From Tengunoibacter tsumagoiensis (lineage in GTDB: Bacteria > Chloroflexota > Ktedonobacteria > Ktedonobacterales > Ktedonobacteraceae): a DNA stretch of 64,000 bases. Both the position numbers and the translations under genes were made by a program. Under the pieces are notes generated by a model, which saw nothing but the letters and a program-made list of their open reading frames with translations, had not been told where the DNA came from and made no database searches. This document shows, in pieces, positions 53,165-62,243 of this stretch (positions are counted from its first letter, which is position 1; each line of letters opens with the position of its first letter). The stretch spans positions 4,215,001-4,279,000 of the forward strand of contig NZ_BIFR01000001.1 in assembly GCF_003967535.1 (NCBI RefSeq), given 5' to 3'.

Positions 53165-53575
53165 CCTTTGGCGAGAAAACCACGAAGTCTTCAGCTTCGT
53201 GGATGAATCGCCGGATGTGCAGATCCCTTCAAAAGAAACCAGCACACCCATGGACTCAAAAAACTCCGGCAGAGCCGGGTGATGCGTATCTACTGGCTGT
53301 GACCACCAGGAGAATCCGACCTCATCTCGACAAGGTTCAAAAGGCTTGTTGTGCTTGGAGCACCGATCCTTTCCTCAAATCTTCTTAACTCCAAACGACA
53401 GAGCAGCGGTCTGATGCGTCAACCGCAGGTGTCATGACCAATTGAACGAAGCTCCCATTTCTGGGGCTGAGTCTGGTGAACTTGAGCTTCCGAAGAAGCG
53501 ACCAAACCGTCGATCCAACGGCTTCCGAAGAAGCCGCTGAGTCTTCAGCTCAGCGGTAGTTCACACCTGATTAGC
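53165..53575 (+). mobile_element. Hairpin-bounded non-coding element (IS605-like relic or solo guide RNA)
   Basis: The stretch begins with the hairpin CCACGAAGTCTTCAGCTTCG (53180-53202 in full) and ends with CCGCTGAGTCTTCAGCTCAG (53534-53556 in full). Both share the central AGTCTTCAGCT while the outer stems differ but still pair, a sign that structure is selected. The inner hairpin GCTTCCGAAGAAGC occurs twice (53489 and 53521). The frames inside have no family resemblance. The layout resembles ends of IS200/IS605 elements or a TnpB omega RNA without TnpB. It fills most of the 640-base gap. Confidence 0.55.
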
Positions 53576-53730
53576 ACTACTTACAAGTATAACTCCAATA
53601 AACCAGATTTTATGCCCACTCGGTTTTTCTCTGCTCCTACTTAAGGTAAGAGCAGAGATTTCTATCTATCTATACGCTTTTTCGCCGTCGAGGGACGCAC
53701 TTTTGATGCCTTGTAGCTCATTTTCATACG

Positions 53731-55053
53731 TTAGAAAGGGCCAATCCCCAGGCCATGCAACACCATCTCCAGTGCTGAGAGGACAATGACTGGGATAAAG
53801 ATCAGGCGCAAGGCTTTATTGCTCATGCCAGGCAAGAGACGTGCTCCAAAGAATGCTCCCAAAAGAATGCCTAAAGCCACTGGTGCCGCCACCAGTGGGA
53901 GAATCTCGCCACGAGAGAAATAGATTCCTGCACTGGCCGCAGCCGTTACACCAATCATCAAGTTACTGGTAGTTGACGAGACCTTCACCGGGAGCCTCAT
54001 GATGGTGTCCATGGCAACGACTTTAAAGGTTCCACTCCCAATTCCTAATAAGCCAGAGATCAGGCCCGCTACATACATCAGGGCCAATCCCCAGGGAGTG
54101 CGCGTTACCTCATATGTGACCACTGTTCGCGCATGACGATCTGGATAGGCACCATTCAGACGTAACCAGCTGGCCAGCCGATCATTCTTGACGCCATGAG
54201 GAAGATCTTCGCCCAATTTTACGACCACAGGGGCAATCGAGATCAACAGAATAATCCCAAAGATGACGCCCAGAAGGCCCGGTGCTAACAGACCTGCTAA
54301 AAATGCTCCGCTGACGGCTCCTATGGTGGTCGCAAGCTCCAAAAACATTCCTACGCGCAGATTCGTTAGATGATCTCGTACATAGGCCGCTGCCGCTCCA
54401 CTGGAGGTAGCAATCACTGAGATAATGCTCGCACCAATTGCGAAATCAATTGGTAGACGAAAGACAATGGTTAACAGGGGCACAATCAGAATGCCCCCCC
54501 CCAATCCAACAAGTGAGCCCAGCATTCCAGCACCAATCGAGCCTAAAAAAATGCAGACGACGATGAGCAATGAGTAATGAATCTCGTGCGCGCCCGCAGG
54601 CAGATGCGGGGTGACAGTTGCCCCCAGAATGAAGATACTACAGAGCAGAATGGCCAGTACGAGAGCAGTAATCAGGACATAGATGTGATCTCTCTCGCGC
54701 GCAAAGGTAAAAATTGAGGCGGCTACGCGCATAACCGGTGTGGCAATAAGACAGAATAAACCAAGCGAAATAATGGCTTGCGGTCGCATAATCAGAAGTC
54801 CGGCCAGAACATCTGAAAGTGTCTGCGGAAAATTCAGGAGCCGCTGCGTGGAGAGTCCACCAGGACGGGTCGGAAGGAGAAACATTCCTGATAGGATCAG
54901 GACCGCACTGATCAGCACCCCCCCTTGAAGAATCCAACTAATCATCTCCGTACCAGACAAAGACGGACGTGGCCCACGCTCTCCATTCAGTAGGGAGAGC
55001 GGTGGAACCCCAATGGCCTGTGTCGCTTTCTTTGAAATACGCTGTTCTTGCAT
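53731..55053 (-). CDS. TauE/SafE-family permease
   Basis: The 440-residue protein has an N-terminal extension with additional hydrophobic helices (about 30-150; DUF1634-like) and then the TauE/SafE repeat: GSIGAGMLGSLVGLGGGILIVPLLTIVFRLP in the first half and AGLISGLLGIGSGTFKVVAM in the second, each followed by paired helices. Such permeases export sulfite, sulfonates or other anions. The gene starts at an ATG after GGAGAAGAAG. It is divergent from the TetR/P450 pair. Confidence 0.88.
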   Translation of the reverse strand: MQEQRISKKATQAIGVPPLSLLNGERGPRPSLSGTEMISWILQGGVLISAVLILSGMFLLPTRPGGLSTQRLLNFPQTLSDVLAGLLIMRPQAIISLGLFCLIATPVMRVAASIFTFARERDHIYVLITALVLAILLCSIFILGATVTPHLPAGAHEIHYSLLIVVCIFLGSIGAGMLGSLVGLGGGILIVPLLTIVFRLPIDFAIGASIISVIATSSGAAAAYVRDHLTNLRVGMFLELATTIGAVSGAFLAGLLAPGLLGVIFGIILLISIAPVVVKLGEDLPHGVKNDRLASWLRLNGAYPDRHARTVVTYEVTRTPWGLALMYVAGLISGLLGIGSGTFKVVAMDTIMRLPVKVSSTTSNLMIGVTAAASAGIYFSRGEILPLVAAPVALGILLGAFFGARLLPGMSNKALRLIFIPVIVLSALEMVLHGLGIGPF

Positions 55054-55176
55054 TTCTTCTTCTCCAAACGCCGGAAACTATTCTTCTTTTCACACATAGT
55101 GTAGTTCATTTCTCTTCATAATTCCAATACATATATATTATCGAAATGATACCCTGGAAGAATGGGTCATCATCCC

Positions 55177-55211
55177 TTGACACTCCCAAAAAACTGAATT
55201 ATAATTCAGTT
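55177..55211 (+). promoter_or_regulatory. Consensus promoter with a 20-bp palindromic operator over the -10 box
   Basis: TTGACA (55177-55182) and TATAAT (55200-55205) are separated by exactly 17 bases. The perfect palindrome AACTGAATTATAATTCAGTT (55192-55211) spans the -10 box and ends at the base before the ATG (55212), where transcription should also start. A bound TetR-type dimer would block polymerase. Confidence 0.8.
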
Positions 55212-55850
55212 ATGAATGATAATTCAAATCCCGATAAGAATACAAAGCAGCCCCGCATGTCGAAGAAGCGTGAACGAACACGCGCCGACCTGCTTACTGC
55301 GGCCCGCAACGTCTTTTCTCGTAAGGGGTTTCACGATACAAGCATCCTTGACATTACTGAAGCTGCGGATGTTGGTGTAGGAACCTTTTATCTTCACTTT
55401 CGCGATAAAGATGAGATCTTTGAGAACCTGGTTCAGGAAGTGCTGAATAGTCTGCGGCAACAGGTGACGGCTGACGTCTATCAACAGGGAGAGCCCTCTC
55501 TTCCAACCATTATTCGTGCGATCTTTTATCATGCATACGATCAGCGCGATCTATTCCGTATCGCGCTAACTGGTGGTGGTCTGTTTGCTCGCACCTTCCA
55601 CGTGCAGGACCTGATTGCAGAGGGCCTGCTTCCAACCCTTGAAAGAATGGCGCAACGTGGCCTGCTCAATGCCTATACGGACATCTCTTTGCTGGCCGAT
55701 TTTATCACGGGCGTCATTATCCAGGGAGTGATCTGGTGGTTCGATCAGGAGGAACCTGATCCCAAAGGGATGACTGAACAGACATTGTTGCTCCTTTCAC
55801 AAGGGCTGCCAGCAGCCCTGTTTATAGAAAATGAACAAACCCCTTACTAG
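55212..55850 (+). CDS. TetR-family repressor, leaderless, paired with CYP102
   Basis: ATG 55212 gives a 212-residue protein; the in-frame ATG 55146 lies upstream of the promoter and is rejected. The N-terminal HTH reads RADLLTAARNVFSRKGFHDT with SILDITEAADVGVGTFYLHF, the classic TetR DNA-binding region; the C-terminal part is a helical ligand-binding domain. It lacks a ribosome site because transcription apparently begins at the ATG. It is followed by a CYP102-type fusion gene, the same order as the Bm3R1 repressor and CYP102A1 of Bacillus megaterium, so autorepression relieved by fatty acids is likely. Confidence 0.9.
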   Translation: MNDNSNPDKNTKQPRMSKKRERTRADLLTAARNVFSRKGFHDTSILDITEAADVGVGTFYLHFRDKDEIFENLVQEVLNSLRQQVTADVYQQGEPSLPTIIRAIFYHAYDQRDLFRIALTGGGLFARTFHVQDLIAEGLLPTLERMAQRGLLNAYTDISLLADFITGVIIQGVIWWFDQEEPDPKGMTEQTLLLLSQGLPAALFIENEQTPY

Positions 55851-56026
55851 TCTGGACAGCCCTGGTGATAACGCGCAGAATGGGCACTGGAGCTCTTCTC
55901 AGACCTGAGGCATCCTTCTCTTTTTACCTGCATAACCCAACCATAGAGGCCTACTCTATGGCTGACAGGCGGCGTCTTTATAGTACCCAGCTCTCGATGG
56001 ACCCTTTCGAGGAGGTTTTCACACGT

Positions 56027-59000
56027 ATGGCTACACATTCGGTATCTGATCACACTAATCGCACTAAGCGTGCTCTTCCACAGCCTCCCGCCAAATTCCT
56101 GGTGGGCAATCTGTTTGACGTGAGTGGCGACCATGTCCAGAATTTTATGAAATTGGCTCGTGAATATGGTCCCATCTATCAATTAGATCTCCCTGGCCGT
56201 CAGCTCGTAGTGGTCTCGGGCTTTGATCTGGTTGATGAATTAAGCGACGAGACCCGTTTCGATAAAAAAGTCTGGACTCCTCTGCGCAATATCCGCAGCT
56301 TTGCGGGCGATGGACTCTTCACAGCAGAGACGAAGGAGACAAACTGGCGTAAAGCACATAATATTCTGCTGCCCAACTTCAGTTTGAAGGCTATGCAGGG
56401 CTACTTCCCCATGATGCTGGATATTGCTGAACAGATGCTCGGCAAATGGGAGCGACTCAATCCTGAAGAAGAGATCGATGTTCCCGACAATATGACCCGT
56501 CTTACCCTCGATACCATCGGCCTCTGTGGCTTTGATTATCGCTTCAATTCTTTCTACCGCGAGAATGCTCATCCCTTTGTCAATAGCATGGTCAATGCCC
56601 TGGGCGAGGTGATGGAGAGTGGCGAGCGTCTCCCCATTCAGAACAAATTAATGGTCCACAAGCAGCGCCAGCTTCACTATGATATTGAATATATGAATAC
56701 TATTGCGGACCAGATTATTCAGGAACGAAAGAAAAGCAATCAAAGCTCGGCTGGTAAAAAAGATCTACTCAGCTATATGCTGACTGGAGTGGATAAAGAG
56801 ACCGGTGAGAAGCTGGATGATGTCAATATTCGCTATCAGATGATTACGTTCTTGATTGCCGGGCATGAGACGACCAGCGGTCTGCTTTCGTTTGCCACCT
56901 ACTTCCTGCTGAATAATCCCGCTGTGCTGGCGAAGGCCTATGAAGAGGTAGATCGCGTGCTGGGACCAGATCCAACCGTTGCCCCAACATTTGCGCAGGT
57001 CAATCGATTAAAATATATCTCTCAGATCTTAAAAGAGACGCTGCGCCTCTGGCCCACTGCTCCTATGTTCTCGGTCTATCCTTATGAGCCAACGACTATA
57101 GCCGATACCTATACTGTGGATGCGGCGCGAGACTGGGCAGTTCTTATTCCAATGCTGCATCGCGATAAGAGCATCTGGGGCGAGGATTCCGAACGTTTCA
57201 ACCCCGATCACTTTACGGTTGAGGCCGAACAGAATCGACCAGCCAATGCCTATAAACCCTTTGGCAATGGACAGCGCGCCTGCATCGGTCGCCAGTTTGC
57301 TATGCAAGAAGCAACGCTGGTCCTGGGCATGATGCTCCAGCGCTTTAAGCTGATCGATCACACGAACTACCAGTTGAAAATCAAAGAGACGCTGACGCTG
57401 AAGCCTGAGAACTTTTTCATTCGTGTGGCCCCGCGTACCGATGCTGATCGCAATCTGAGCTCGTTTGTCCCTAAAATCGTCACTGGTACCGAACAGGCAC
57501 CCAGAGCTGAGCGTCCAACCAGCGTCAATCAGCACAATACTCCGTTGCTGGTTCTCTTTGGCTCCAACCTCGGTTCGGCTGAAGATATTGCACATACAAT
57601 TGCCGAAGATGGTGAGGCGTATGGCTTTGCCGCTACCGTTGCTCCCCTGGACGAATATACAAACAAGCTGCCTACTGATGGGGCTGTTGTCGTCGTAACC
57701 GCTTCGTACAATGGTACTCCACCGGATAATGCTGAGCAGTTCTGCACATGGGTGAAAAGCCCCGATCTTGCTCCCGATGCCTTCAAGGGCGTGAAATTCG
57801 CAGTCTTTGGCTGTGGCAATCGCGAGTGGGCTTCGACCTTTCAGGCCATTCCACGCTTGATTGATTCACAATTGGAGCAGCATGGAGCCGAGCGCATCTA
57901 TCAGCGCGGTGAGGGCGATGCCAGCGACGATTTTGATAGCGATTTCCAGAACTGGTATCAGCCGCTCTGGCAGACGGTTGCTGAGAGATTAGAGATTGAT
58001 CTGGGTGAGACCTCTGTGCAGACGCCGCAGTATGAAGTAGAGTTGTTGACTGGCGAAAAGCCCTTGAATCCATTTGTTGCCTCATTTGGGGCTCAGGCGA
58101 TGAAGGTCGTGGAGAACCGCGAGCTCCAGCAGACCGATGAATCCGGACGCTCAACGCGACATATCGTTGTGGCCCTGCCAGAAGGTGTTAGCTACCGCGC
58201 TGGCGATCATCTGGGAATCATTGGGAGTAACAGTCAGGCACTCGTCAAGCGTGTGGCGGCCCGCTTTAACTTTGATGCCGAGAGTAAGATCCGCCTGACG
58301 CAGAGTGGTACACGCAAGACACATCTCCCCATCGATCAGCCTATTCTGGTCTTTGATCTGCTTACCGATTACGTTGAGCTACAAGATGTGGCCACGCGCT
58401 CACAGATTAAGGTTCTGGCCGATCATACAGAGTGCCCACCCGATAAGCGCAAACTCCTGGCCCTCTGTAGCGATGATGAGCCAGGTATCGCTCGCTATCG
58501 TGAAGAGATTATGGGCAAACGGAAGTCCTTGATCGATCTGCTGGAGGAGCTACCAGCCTGTGAGTTACCATTCAATGTCTACTTGCAGTTGCTCTCGCCT
58601 ATTCGCCCACGCTACTATTCGATCTCGTCCTCGCCCATGAGGGGGGCTGATACATGTAGTATTACGGTGGCGGTAGTGAATAGTCCTGCTCGTTCGGGCC
58701 ATGGCACCTTTGAGGGTCTCTGCTCAACCTATCTGGCTCAGCAAGGAGAAGGCTCGGTCATCTATGGCTATGTACGCGATACTGGCTCGTCTTTCCGTCT
58801 GGTTGAGGATGCTCGTACGCCATTGATTATGGTGGGACCTGGCACCGGTCTGGCTCCATTCCGGGGCTTCTTACAGGAGCGCGCAACGCTAAAGGCTGCG
58901 GGCAAAGAGGTTGGCCCTTCGCTTCTCTTCTTTGGGTGCCGTCATCCTCAACATGACTACCTCTATGAGGGTGAGCTCAAAGATTTTGAGCAGCAGGGGA

Positions 59001-59281
59001 TTACGACTGTGGTTACGGCCTTCTCCCGCTGGGATGGCTGTGGCAAGACGTATGTACAGGACAATCTCCGCCAGCACAAAGATCAGGTCTGGCAGTTGTT
59101 AGAGAATGGAGGCGTCTTCTACATCTGTGGTGACGCTGGCGCAATGGCCCCGGCTGTACGTCAGACACTGGCTGAGATCTATCGCGAGCAGACAGGCTCC
59201 TCAGCTGAGGCCGCCGAGCAGTGGCTCACCGAGCTCACTGCCCAACAACGCTACCTCGTCGATGTCTGGGCCTCGAATTAA
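56027..59281 (+). CDS. CYP102-type self-sufficient P450-reductase fusion
   Basis: ATG 56027 follows AGGAGGT and gives 1084 residues, near the 1049 of P450BM3; the open frame extends to 55865 without a ribosome site. The P450 half has the I-helix FLIAGHETTSG, the ExxR helix LKETLRLWP and the haem loop PFGNGQRACIGRQF with Cys419. The reductase half has the FMN domain (LFGSNLGSAEDIA, ASYNGTPPDNA), the FAD site RPRYYSISSSP and NADPH motifs GPGTGLAPFRGFLQ and FFGCRHPQHDYLY, ending VDVWASN. It should hydroxylate fatty acids near the omega end. A 176-base leader separates it from the TetR gene. Confidence 0.95.
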   Translation: MATHSVSDHTNRTKRALPQPPAKFLVGNLFDVSGDHVQNFMKLAREYGPIYQLDLPGRQLVVVSGFDLVDELSDETRFDKKVWTPLRNIRSFAGDGLFTAETKETNWRKAHNILLPNFSLKAMQGYFPMMLDIAEQMLGKWERLNPEEEIDVPDNMTRLTLDTIGLCGFDYRFNSFYRENAHPFVNSMVNALGEVMESGERLPIQNKLMVHKQRQLHYDIEYMNTIADQIIQERKKSNQSSAGKKDLLSYMLTGVDKETGEKLDDVNIRYQMITFLIAGHETTSGLLSFATYFLLNNPAVLAKAYEEVDRVLGPDPTVAPTFAQVNRLKYISQILKETLRLWPTAPMFSVYPYEPTTIADTYTVDAARDWAVLIPMLHRDKSIWGEDSERFNPDHFTVEAEQNRPANAYKPFGNGQRACIGRQFAMQEATLVLGMMLQRFKLIDHTNYQLKIKETLTLKPENFFIRVAPRTDADRNLSSFVPKIVTGTEQAPRAERPTSVNQHNTPLLVLFGSNLGSAEDIAHTIAEDGEAYGFAATVAPLDEYTNKLPTDGAVVVVTASYNGTPPDNAEQFCTWVKSPDLAPDAFKGVKFAVFGCGNREWASTFQAIPRLIDSQLEQHGAERIYQRGEGDASDDFDSDFQNWYQPLWQTVAERLEIDLGETSVQTPQYEVELLTGEKPLNPFVASFGAQAMKVVENRELQQTDESGRSTRHIVVALPEGVSYRAGDHLGIIGSNSQALVKRVAARFNFDAESKIRLTQSGTRKTHLPIDQPILVFDLLTDYVELQDVATRSQIKVLADHTECPPDKRKLLALCSDDEPGIARYREEIMGKRKSLIDLLEELPACELPFNVYLQLLSPIRPRYYSISSSPMRGADTCSITVAVVNSPARSGHGTFEGLCSTYLAQQGEGSVIYGYVRDTGSSFRLVEDARTPLIMVGPGTGLAPFRGFLQERATLKAAGKEVGPSLLFFGCRHPQHDYLYEGELKDFEQQGITTVVTAFSRWDGCGKTYVQDNLRQHKDQVWQLLENGGVFYICGDAGAMAPAVRQTLAEIYREQTGSSAEAAEQWLTELTAQQRYLVDVWASN

Positions 59282-59289
59282 TCTCTAAG

Positions 59290-59700
59290 GCAACTTTCTG
59301 CGGCCATCATGAATGAGATTGTGATGGCCAACTCCTTCGGTGGCACCAGGGGGATAATGGTGACCTTTTACGGCCATCATAAATGATGGGCCCCACACCA
59401 TTTATGCGATAAATCGCTCGTAAAGGGGCAATTTATTGCATGAAGGCGTCGGGCCCATCATTTCGTGACCAACTCCTTCGGTGGCACCAGGGGGATAATG
59501 GTGACCTTTTTACGGATATCATGAATGATATGTGATGGTCAGCCTCCTCCTTCGGTGGCACCAGGGGGATAATGGTGACCTTTTTACGGCCATCATAAAT
59601 GATGGGCCCTACCTTATTTATGCGATAAATCGCTCGTAAAGGGGCAATTTATTGCATGAAGGCGTCGGGCCCATCATTTATGATGGCCGTTGTGACCCAC
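59290..59700. repeat. Palindromic repeat block C, downstream of the P450 gene
   Basis: GGCCATCATAAATGATGGGCC occurs near 59373 and 59588, with GCGATAAATCGC, GCAATTTATTGC and the inverse CCATCATTTATGATGGCC following. A longer unit containing CTCCTTCGGTGGCACCAGG, GGGATAATGGTGACC and the palindromes is present two to three times. It begins 10 bases after the P450 stop. It is the same family as blocks A and B but with different spacer text. No gene is seen from 59282 to 59947. Confidence 0.85.
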
Positions 59701-59947
59701 TCCTCCTTGTTGCACTCTTGTAAATGATGAGAGAATGACATATACTCAAGCCATTCCCCCCATGTATTCCCCTCAAAAGCCCCCTTGCCCTTGCACTCCT
59801 GGCAACGCCCATCAATCTCACACATCGAGAGAAAAACGTCGTCCATTCCAGTTCTGTTCAAGCAAGACGAGGTGCGCAGGCGTCTCTCGCCAGTGCCTCA
59901 ATCAGACAACCGTCTATCCCAAAACATTGGGAGAAGGAGATCTGCCC

Positions 59948-60448
59948 GTGCGAGCGCCACTATACACTGTTCAAGGAGTTTCTACCGGCAAAGTAAGCAT
60001 CATGGCACGTCCACGAGGAGGAGATTGGCTCCTCGATGAAGCCAAAGCTCTGCGCGCCTCTGGCGTTGATATCCTGATATCTCTGCTGACCCCAGCAGAA
60101 GAGCGTGAGTTCGACCTTGCAGAAGAAGCTGCGTTCTGTCACCAGCAAGGAATCACATATCTCTCCCTGGCGATCCCTGATCGCTGTGTGCCTCCTTTCT
60201 CTGAGCCAACATTCGTCTTCCTGAAGCAACTGAAAGGGTCTCTCGCCGAAGGAAAACACCTCACATTTCATTGCCGCCAGGGGCTTGGGCGAGCAGTTCT
60301 CATGGCAGCGAGTGTGCTCGTGCTCACCGGTTTGGCCCCAGAGCAAGCGTTTGATCTGTTGAGCCGGGCGAGAGGATATGTTGTGCCAGAGACCGAGGAG
60401 CAACGAGCATGGGTTGTAGCATTCTCTCAACATCAGAGATCAGGCTGA
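59948..60448 (+). CDS. Dual-specificity / tyrosine phosphatase-like protein
   Basis: I chose GTG 59948, preceded by GAAGGAGA; the frame is open to 59735 but that part is Pro/Cys-rich and has no resemblance to the family. The 166-residue protein has a domain with GVDILISLLTPAEEREF, a general-acid Asp in AIPDRCVPP and the phosphatase P-loop FHCRQGLGRA (Cys-x5-Arg), followed by ASVLVLTGL and AFDLLSRARG. The P-loop Cys and Arg are intact. It probably removes phosphate from proteins or small molecules. Confidence 0.85.
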   Translation: MRAPLYTVQGVSTGKVSIMARPRGGDWLLDEAKALRASGVDILISLLTPAEEREFDLAEEAAFCHQQGITYLSLAIPDRCVPPFSEPTFVFLKQLKGSLAEGKHLTFHCRQGLGRAVLMAASVLVLTGLAPEQAFDLLSRARGYVVPETEEQRAWVVAFSQHQRSG

Positions 60449-60565
60449 TAGAGCGAGAAAAGCGAATTTATGCAAACGCCATGACGGCGACCAGAATAGT
60501 GAAGCGAAGAGCCCTGCGGCATCGTGTTATAGATAAACCCTCTATGATAGGAAAGGAAGCTTATT

Positions 60566-60766
60566 ATGAACCGACAGCGACTTTACACCGTGTTCTTTTT
60601 GGTTACGATGGCAGCCCTCATCTGCACCTTCCTCTTCTGCTATCTTCAGCCCGGCTTTATTCCTATCTTTTCATATCTTACCACAGCCTTTACTATCATT
60701 ACAGGAATCGGAGCCATCTCCTTTGGCCTGCTCAAAATCCACGAGGCCTATAAATATGAATATTAG
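60566..60766 (+). CDS. Small two-helix membrane protein
   Basis: The 66 residues form two hydrophobic helices (LYTVFFLVTMAALICTFLFC and FSYLTTAFTIITGIGAISFG) separated by YLQPGFIPI, with a charged tail ending HEAYKYEY. GGAAAGGAAG precedes the ATG. No family recognised. Encoded alone between the phosphatase and the metallo-hydrolase. Confidence 0.65.
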   Translation: MNRQRLYTVFFLVTMAALICTFLFCYLQPGFIPIFSYLTTAFTIITGIGAISFGLLKIHEAYKYEY

Positions 60767-60944
60767 CCTGAAGTCTTGATCGACATGAGCTAATAGTAAC
60801 GCACTTTATAAAAAAAGCGGTAGATACTCTGGAAAAGCCCATCAAAAGAGAGGTTACTTTTTGTTCCACAAAACGTGTTAACAGGAGGTATGATAAGTGT
60901 AGGATAGATAAGGCTTCTGCCGTACCTCCCTGAAAGTGGTTAAG

Positions 60945-61805
60945 ATGGACTACATGCATACGGTTGTGCTACCAACCACCCGAGAACAGGTATCTTTAGA
61001 ACAAGGCTCTCTTTTCTTTATTGGGAATGCCACCGTTCTCCTGCGTTACGCTGGCTTTACACTGCTGACCGATCCAAATTTCCTTCATATGGGTGAACAT
61101 GTCCATTTAGGCTATGGCGTGAAATCTACACGCTTACTCAATCCCGCAATCCATCTTGATCAGCTACCAGCACTCGATATGGTGATCCTCTCTCATCTCC
61201 ACGAGGATCATTTTGACCGCATGGTTGCTCACAAGCTCAACAAATTGACGCCAATTGCAACTACGCCCAAAGCGGCTGAGGCATTACAAAAAAAGGGCTT
61301 TTCCCGCACCTATCCCCTGGAGACCTGGCAGACGCTTTCCCTGGTCAAAAATGAAGTGCACTTACATATTACGGCACTTCCAGGACGCCATGGTCCGGGG
61401 CTAGCCGCCAAATTGCTGCCACCAGTCATGGGCAGTCTATTGGAGTTTGTCCCCTCTGAGAAGAAGTCTGGCTTCAGAATGTATATCAGCGGTGATACGC
61501 TTGTCTATAAACAGTTAAAAGAGATCCCTAAACGTTATCCAGAGATCGATCTCGGGCTCTTTCATTTAGGTGGAACGAAGATCTTTGGTCTCTTGGTCAC
61601 GATGGACGCGAAACAGGGGGTAGAGGCACTCAAATTGATTAATCCACGCCTGGCGCTTCCCATTCACTATAACGACTATACGGCCTTTACCTCATCTTTG
61701 GAAGATTTTAAGCGCGAGGTGATTGCTGCGGGGCTCGAGCGTCAGGTGCTTTACCTTGGACGAGGAGAGAGCTACACATTCGAGGTCCCTGGGAGTCGAC
61801 GCTGA
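60945..61805 (+). CDS. UlaG-like metallo-beta-lactamase-fold hydrolase
   Basis: ATG 60945 is taken over an in-frame GTG at 60936. The 286-residue protein has IGNATVLLRYAGFTLLTDPNFL, the metal site VILSHLHEDHFDRM, a His in ALPGRHGPG, a metal Asp in MYISGDTLVY and a distal His in RLALPIHYNDYTAF. This is the pattern of the UlaG/YhfI-like lactonase and phosphodiesterase group (metallo-beta-lactamase superfamily). Substrate unknown. It is soluble. It appears monocistronic. Confidence 0.88.
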   Translation: MDYMHTVVLPTTREQVSLEQGSLFFIGNATVLLRYAGFTLLTDPNFLHMGEHVHLGYGVKSTRLLNPAIHLDQLPALDMVILSHLHEDHFDRMVAHKLNKLTPIATTPKAAEALQKKGFSRTYPLETWQTLSLVKNEVHLHITALPGRHGPGLAAKLLPPVMGSLLEFVPSEKKSGFRMYISGDTLVYKQLKEIPKRYPEIDLGLFHLGGTKIFGLLVTMDAKQGVEALKLINPRLALPIHYNDYTAFTSSLEDFKREVIAAGLERQVLYLGRGESYTFEVPGSRR

Positions 61806-61864
61806 AGTTCTTACTTTCAATTGGTCCTTCCAATTAGTTGTTCCATGAAAAAGGATACCAGATT

Positions 61865-62161
61865 ATGGCATACAATTCGCAGTCAGAACAACCTGTTCAA
61901 CAGTCAATCACTCAGGATCAGTTGCGAGCACGACAAGAGGGGCAACCAGAAAATCTAGCGACTGGATATAGTGATCTGACGCCAGATTTCCCTCAATGGC
62001 CCACCTCTCAACCCGGCCCCAATTTCTACGCCCCCCCACCTGGAGAAATGCCGGTTAATTCAATTCGGAGCGAGCAGATGGTCGAACTGGACTATGACCA
62101 GACAACTGGCAAATCAGAGTTCTTTTATCCCGAGCGCTCACTTTCTGAACAGGACAGGTAA
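61865..62161 (+). CDS. Hydrophilic protein of unknown function
   Basis: ATG 61865 follows AAAGGAT; the frame is open to 61838. The 98 residues are rich in Gln, Pro, Ser and acidic residues with little hydrophobic core (for example PTSQPGPNFYAPPPGEM), suggesting a disordered protein. No family is recognised. It converges with the YtxH-like gene, with a strong hairpin between them. Confidence 0.6.
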   Translation: MAYNSQSEQPVQQSITQDQLRARQEGQPENLATGYSDLTPDFPQWPTSQPGPNFYAPPPGEMPVNSIRSEQMVELDYDQTTGKSEFFYPERSLSEQDR

Positions 62162-62196
62162 AAATTCAATCATACTTACACTTTCTCTGTAGCAAA

Positions 62197-62229
62197 AAGG
62201 AGGCGTGCATAAGATATGCATGCCTCCTT
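62197..62229. terminator. Strong bidirectional hairpin terminator
   Basis: AAGGAGGCGTGCATA (62197-62211) pairs with TATGCATGCCTCCTT (62215-62229), 15 bp with one G-T position and a three-base loop, between convergent genes. Confidence 0.75.
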
Positions 62230-62243
62230 CTATTAGCCCCAGA

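Noticed and set aside
53122-53388. 88-codon plus-strand frame inside the hairpin-bounded element
   Set aside because: No ribosome site, no family resemblance, and it runs through the left hairpin.
55146-55211. Longer start for the TetR gene
   Set aside because: This segment contains the -35 and -10 boxes and the palindromic operator, so it would not be transcribed.
59735-59947. N-terminal extension of the phosphatase-like protein
   Set aside because: It is Pro/Cys-rich text without family resemblance, bordering the repeat block; GTG 59948 has a good GAAGGAGA site.
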